A DNA stretch of 64,000 bases. It comes from Lindgomyces ingoldianus. Lineage: Eukaryota > Ascomycota > Dothideomycetes > Pleosporales > Lindgomycetaceae. The notes beneath the pieces are model-generated. The model saw nothing but the letters and a program-made list of their open reading frames with translations. It made no database searches and had not been told where the DNA came from. The stretch spans positions 857,333-921,332 of the forward strand of contig NW_022985181.1 of assembly GCF_010093535.1 (NCBI RefSeq), written 5' to 3'. Positions 59,108-64,000 of this stretch are shown here, one piece after another. Position 1 is the stretch's first letter. Each line of letters starts with the position of its first letter. A program made the position numbers and the translations under genes.

Positions 59108-60973
59108 ACGTACTTCATAGGCGAGTCGCTCACACACCCGAGTCGCTCACTTTTGCCAAGACCCCACCCTAACAAACTCTATTATAGCCTATAACAACCC
59201 GCTCTAGCACTATATAGTACAGTACAGCCTAGAATATTATTTAGATACTACTTCTGCTTCTTGCTTACATGTTTGCACGTTATGCCTAGTCTAATTGCAC
59301 TATCTATAGCGCCTTTAGGATAGCTTACCTACTTTAGCTTACACCTACTTCTTTGCCTTCTTCCTGTTACTGCGCGCTTTAAACTCCTTTAGAGCTGTTA
59401 AGCGTAGGCTTTCTTAAATTATTAAAGTCTTTTCTGCCTTAATTTACTTTTTTTTATGTAATTTACATTATGTAGCAGCCTTATTAGCTGCTTAAAGCTT
59501 AGTAATTTTCTATTACACTAACACTAGCTTATGCGTAATTATTACTGCCCCTTTTAAAACTTTCTTAAACACCTTAACTATAAAAGTTAGTAAACTATTT
59601 ATATGCTTTTAAATTTTTATCTTTATAAGCATTAATTATAACTTAAGTTCTAAGGTATTACTTAGGGTTTATAACTACTAAGGCTTGTTATATACAAGTA
59701 GTAGTAGTAATAAAGTGCGCAACTTTACATTAAGGCCTATTATAACTTATTATAGGTTAAAAGGAACTAATCTAGCGCCTTAGAACCCTATTTAGATATT
59801 ACTAAAAGTAATTATAGCATTATAAGCTACTTTAAAGCATAGCAGGAACTTTATCTTTATAATATAAGTAATCTAGTTATGTATAAGGTTTTTAGCTTAG
59901 CACTTATACACCTTTTTTAAAGAAGCAAAACAACTTACATTAAGTAGCTATAAAAAGTGCAATAAGTAAAAAAGCATATAAATAGTAATAATCTTATTAT
60001 TTTTATAGTATTACTAAAAATAAAGTAAGTTATAGCTCTTATAGCTGTTAATAACTAGCAGACAGTAGCTGCTAACAGTACACTTCTTTATATGCACATT
60101 AAAGTGCTTTAACTAGTCTAGACTAAGCTAATTAGTAGTCTAGCTGCGCTTAGAGATTGCAATAACTTAATTCTAGAGTAGATTTTCCTTTTTATACTAG
60201 TTTAAAAGGTAGTTGCTACTTTAGAAGATAATAAAAAGCAGAATAGCCTACCCTTTAGCATTAATGCCCTAGATAGCTGTTGTCTACTCCTAGTTACCTA
60301 GCTAGACTGCTTTTAGCTATTCTTATCTCTCTAAACCTATAACAACTGCTCTAGTAGATATCTAGCCTATTATAAACTCTGTCTTGTTAAAGTTATACAT
60401 GTTATTATTCTAGATACTATACTTAGCTTTAATATTTTTTATAAAGTTAAACTAGTCTTAAATTACTATAAAATTTTTATAAAAAGCTTTTTTATTGTTA
60501 TACTTGCGCTTAAACTTTACTTTAAGCTTTAAGTAACACTTAATAAATATATTAAGCTAGTTTATGCTAACATAGCCTATATTATGCTTAGTGTGTAAAG
60601 AATTAGCTATATTAGCTATAGCTGCTAGCTAAAGAGGAAATCCTTACGCATCTAGCTTAAGTATGTGCTAAATAATTACTTACTTTTTATTATTATCTAG
60701 CTTCTATAAGTTAGCTATATAATTAGCTTAAAAAAGTTATCTAGCGCGTTAGTTGCTTATTATTTTTTAAAAGACCCTATAAATAGCTATAGTATGTTAG
60801 TTAAAAAGTGTTGCGTTTTATTTAAAAGCCTAAAGTATAAGCTACATCTAATATTCTTTTAACATGTTTAAGTAGTGTTATTAGAAATACATTAGTGTAG
60901 AAAGAGTAGTGTAGTAGGGTCTTAGCAAAAGTAAGCAACTTAGGTGTGTAAGCAACTTGCCTATAAAGTACGT
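59108..60973 (-). mobile_element. Fot1/pogo-like family A, full length (1866 bp)
   Basis: TA-flanked. The left terminal repeat is pristine (gagtcgctcac doubled) and the right one lightly mutated. The 3' transposase region at left reads like the copy at 15289 in reverse. No open frame, but among the less mutated copies. Confidence 0.88.
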
Positions 60974-61191
60974 TATAAGCTAATTTTATAGCTAAGTTAT
61001 AAAAGCTAGATAATAATAGAAAGTAGGTAATTATTAAGCACATAAGCTAAATGTGTAAGAATTTTTCTCTTAGCTAGTAGCTATAGCTAATATAGTTAAT
61101 TCTTTACAGACTAAGTATAATTTTAACTATATTAGTATAAACTAGCTTAGTATATTTATTAAGTGTTATTTAAAGCTTAAAGTAAAGTTTA

Positions 61192-61482
61192 TGTAACAGC
61201 GCAGGCAAGACAATAGATCTAAATGCCGTAGGAATCCACTTAGAGGCATATAGAAGTGCGTATAGACTTAATAACCTAGGAATACTATTAAAACCTATAG
61301 TCCTTGTACAAAAGGATATTAGAAAACTACTAAGCTAGCTAAGAAGAGAGGTGCGACTAAATACTTAGGGAAATAGAGGTAACAGCAGGGGGCAGGGCCA
61401 AGTCAGGGTTGGGGCTAATGCGGGGACCCTTTAGATAGGTTCTAGAAAACCTAAGATAGAACAATTTATAACAATTGTTATA
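61192..61482 (-). mobile_element. Solo LTR, 'TGTAAC' family, inverted (291 bp)
   Basis: Starts TGTAACAG, its last CA is now TA, and it has the 5-bp duplication GTTTA (61187-61191 and 61483-61487). Moderately mutated. Confidence 0.83.
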
Positions 61483-62567
61483 GTTTAAGCATAACTATAA
61501 CTATAAAAAAGCTTTTTATTAAAAATTTAAAGTAATTTAAAGCTAATTTAGCCTTATAAACAATATTAAAGCTAAGTATAGTACTTAAAATAATAATAAC
61601 GTACCTAACAGGTTAGCCGGCCACACAGGTTGGCCGGCCACTTTTGCTAAGCCCCCACTAAACTCTACCTATCTACATAATGCCTTAACAACAACACTAG
61701 ATTAAATCTTCTAAAGAACATTAGATACAGCTTGCTCTTTAGGCTCTTAAATAAGACTTAAAACTCTTCTTATAACGCGCTGCAGCTATCTATAATGTCT
61801 TTTACACAACACTAAGCAATTAACGCGCTAGACAGCTTTTATGAGCAGAATGCTAGCCTAAATTAAGAAATCTAACTAAGCTTAAAAAAGAGGTAGTTAT
61901 TAAGTATATACTTAAGCTTATTACACACAGATTTCCCTCTAGGCTTGCAGCTGTAGCTAATATAGCTAATTCCTTACCTACAAAGCGCAATCTAGGCTAG
62001 GTTAGCTTAAACTAGCCTAGTATATAGGTTAAGCACTGCCCTAAGTTTATAATAAAGTTTAATTATAAGTATAATTATAAAAGAGCACTTTATAAGAATC
62101 TAGAGGTTATCTAGGGCTAGTTTTACCTAGTAGCTAACATAAAAGCTAAGTACAGTATCTAGAATAAAGACAGGTATAACTTTAACAAGTTAGGCTTTAT
62201 AATAAGCTATATATTAACTAGAGCAGTTGTTACAGCTTTAGAGAGATAAGAACAGCTAAAAGCAATATAGTAAAGTAATAAAAAGTAGATAATAGTTATC
62301 TAAGGCATTAATATAATAGGGTAGGCTATAAAATTATAGAGCTTTAAGCAGCAAATAAAGCTACTACATAACATAGATTGCATAAAAGAAAGCAGATTTA
62401 GGCAGAAAAGACTTTAATAGTTAAAGATAAGGCTTATCTAACTACTTTAAAGGAGTTTAGAGCGCGTAGTAATAGAAAGAAGCTAAAGACGCAGGTGCGC
62501 GCTAAAGAAGGTAAGCTAAGTTAAAGGCAATGCAGGCAGTGCAATTAGACTAGGCATAACTTACATA

Positions 62568-64000
62568 ATGTACTTTATAGGCGAGTTGCTTACACACCTA
62601 AGTTGCTTACTTTTGCTAAGACCCTACTACACTACTTTTTTTATACTAATGTATTTCTAACAACACTACTTACACATGTTAAAAGAATGTTAGATATAGC
62701 TTACACTTTAAGCTTTTAAATAAAATGTAACACTTTTTAAGTAACATGCTACAGCTATTTATAAGGTTTTTTAAAAAATAATAAGTAACTAACGCGCTAA
62801 ATAACCTTTTTAAGCTAATTATATAGCTAACTTATAAAAGCTAAATAATAATAAAAAGCAGGTAATTATTTAGCACATACTTAAGCTAAATGCGCAAGAA
62901 TTTCCCCTCTAGCTAGCAGCTATAGCTAATATAGCTAATTCTTTATGTGCTAAGCATAATATAGGCTATATTAGCATAAACTAGCTTAATATATTTATTA
63001 AGTGTTACTTAAAGCTTAAAGTAAAGTTTAAGTATAAGTATAACTATAAAAAAGCTTTTTATAAAAATCTTATAGTAATTTAAAGCTAGTTTAACCTTAT
63101 AAAGAATATTAAAGCTAAGTATAGCATTTAAAATAATAACACATATAATTTTAATAAAATAAAGTTTATAATAGGCTAGATATCTACTAGAGCAGTTATT
63201 ATAAGTTTAAAAAGATAAGAACAGCTAAAAGTAGTCTAGCTAGGTAACTAAAAGTAGATAACAGCTATCTAAGGCATTAATACTAAAAAGTAGGCTATTT
63301 TACTTTTTATTATTTTCTAAAGTAGTAACTACTTTTTAAACTAGTATAAAAAAAAATTTACTTTAAAATTAAGTTATTATAATCTCTAAGTGTAGCTAGA
63401 CTACTAATTAGCTTAGTCTAGACTAGTTAAAGCACTTTAATGTGTATATAAAAAAGTGTACTATTAGTAGCTACTATTTACTAGTTATTAATAGCTATAA
63501 AAGCTATAACTTACTTTATTTCTAGTAATACTATAAAGATAATAAAATTATTACTATTAGCAGCTACTATCTACTAGTTATTAATAGCTATAAAAGCTAT
63601 AACTTACTTTATTTCTAGTAATACTATAAAGATAATAAAATTATTACTATTTATATACTTTTTTACTTATTACACCTTTTATAGCTACTAAATATAGGTT
63701 ATTTTACTTTTTTAAAAAAGGTATATAAGTGCTAAGCTAAAAACTTTATGCATAACTAAATTACTTATATTATAAAAATAAAGTTCTTACTATGCTTTAA
63801 AGTAGCTTATTATGCTATAATTACTTTTAGTAATATCTAAGAAAAGTTTTAAGGCGCTAAATTAGTTTTTTTTAACTTATAATAAGTTATAATAGACTTT
63901 AATGTAAAGTTGCGCACTCTATTACTACTACTACTTATATATAATAAGCCTTAGTAGTTGTAAACTCTAAGTAATACTTTAAAACTTAAGTTATAATTAA
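62568..64000 (+). mobile_element. Fot1/pogo-like family A, truncated by window edge
   Basis: TA-flanked left end (first C now T), collinear with the copy at 15289 up to the end of the window. Heavily RIP-mutated. Contains a 93-bp tandem duplication. Confidence 0.83.
63461..63646. repeat. 93-bp tandem duplication inside a family A copy
   Basis: Two units, 63461-63553 and 63554-63646, nearly identical and absent from the other full-length copies. It shifts the (already dead) transposase region around the second catalytic Asp. Confidence 0.8.

Larger units (their letters stand above)
58875..64000. mobile_element. Family A-type element with variant ends (probably foldback), right end beyond the window
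   Basis: Left end gcgtatactatagg beside TA, like the host at 47170. Its pieces (58875-59107, 60974-61191, 61483-61598) are separated by nested elements. Heavily mutated. Confidence 0.6.
61599..64000 (+). mobile_element. pogo-like family B, internal-deletion derivative, interrupted, right end outside window
   Basis: TA-flanked left end ACGTACCTAACAGG. It shows the same deletion junction (about 62320-62332) as the copy at 22931-24045. Interrupted at 62566 by a family A element. Confidence 0.78.

Overview
This window looks like a heterochromatic, transposon-packed stretch of a filamentous ascomycete (Pezizomycotina) genome. The genus cannot be fixed from the sequence. Three things point there: short GT-AG introns of 47-83 bp, fungal gene families (a rhodopsin-domain membrane protein and an E-class cytochrome P450), and the signature of repeat-induced point mutation (RIP). 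In every repeat CpA/TpG has been turned into TpA, so transposon reading frames are full of TAG/TAA stops, while single-copy islands stay near normal composition.

Layout. 1-3.17 kb: RIP-degraded pogo/Fot1-type DNA elements and a 357-bp miniature LTR element (TRIM-like). 3.18-4.18 kb: a small single-copy island with a possible last exon of an unknown gene and the front half of a cytochrome P450 gene. 4181-43030: one insertion with perfect 20-bp terminal inverted repeats and an 8-bp target duplication (hAT-type) that splits the P450 gene in frame. It has itself been filled with nested elements: a Fot1-like copy carrying a Ty3/gypsy retrotransposon (5926-13512); a second Fot1-like copy (15289-17154); a composite block with minisatellites and a solo LTR (17.8-19.8 kb); and a Ty1/copia retrotransposon (20675-42470). 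The copia element carries two foldback elements, three further pogo-like elements and a second gypsy element (33263-42121). A 210-bp assembly gap lies at 30398-30607. 43039-43738: the rear half of the P450 gene, with ExxR, PFRF and the heme-cysteine region recognisable but broken. 43859-45125: an apparently intact four-exon gene for a seven-helix fungal rhodopsin-domain (PTH11-like) membrane protein. 45.1-46.9 kb: single-copy DNA without a recognisable gene, ending in an LTR-like sequence. 46.9-64 kb: a second nest of RIP-mutated elements, including foldback, pogo-like and small LTR elements and several solo LTRs with perfect 5-bp duplications.

The only gene likely to make a product is the membrane-protein gene. 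All transposase, gag and pol frames I could follow are inactivated, often at catalytic residues (for example the YxDD reverse-transcriptase motifs now read LNN or LDN). What can be reconstructed with base precision is the insertion history. Element boundaries, target duplications and matching LTR lengths (607/607, 617/617, 280/280, 309/309 after subtraction) agree throughout. Three pogo-like families (A: ends ACGTACTTCATAGG; B: ends ACGTACCTAACAGG; C: ends ACATGGTCCACAAG) share one terminal architecture, a motif repeated directly with a 17-bp period. Labels A, B, C and gypsy-1, gypsy-2, copia-1 are local names used only here.
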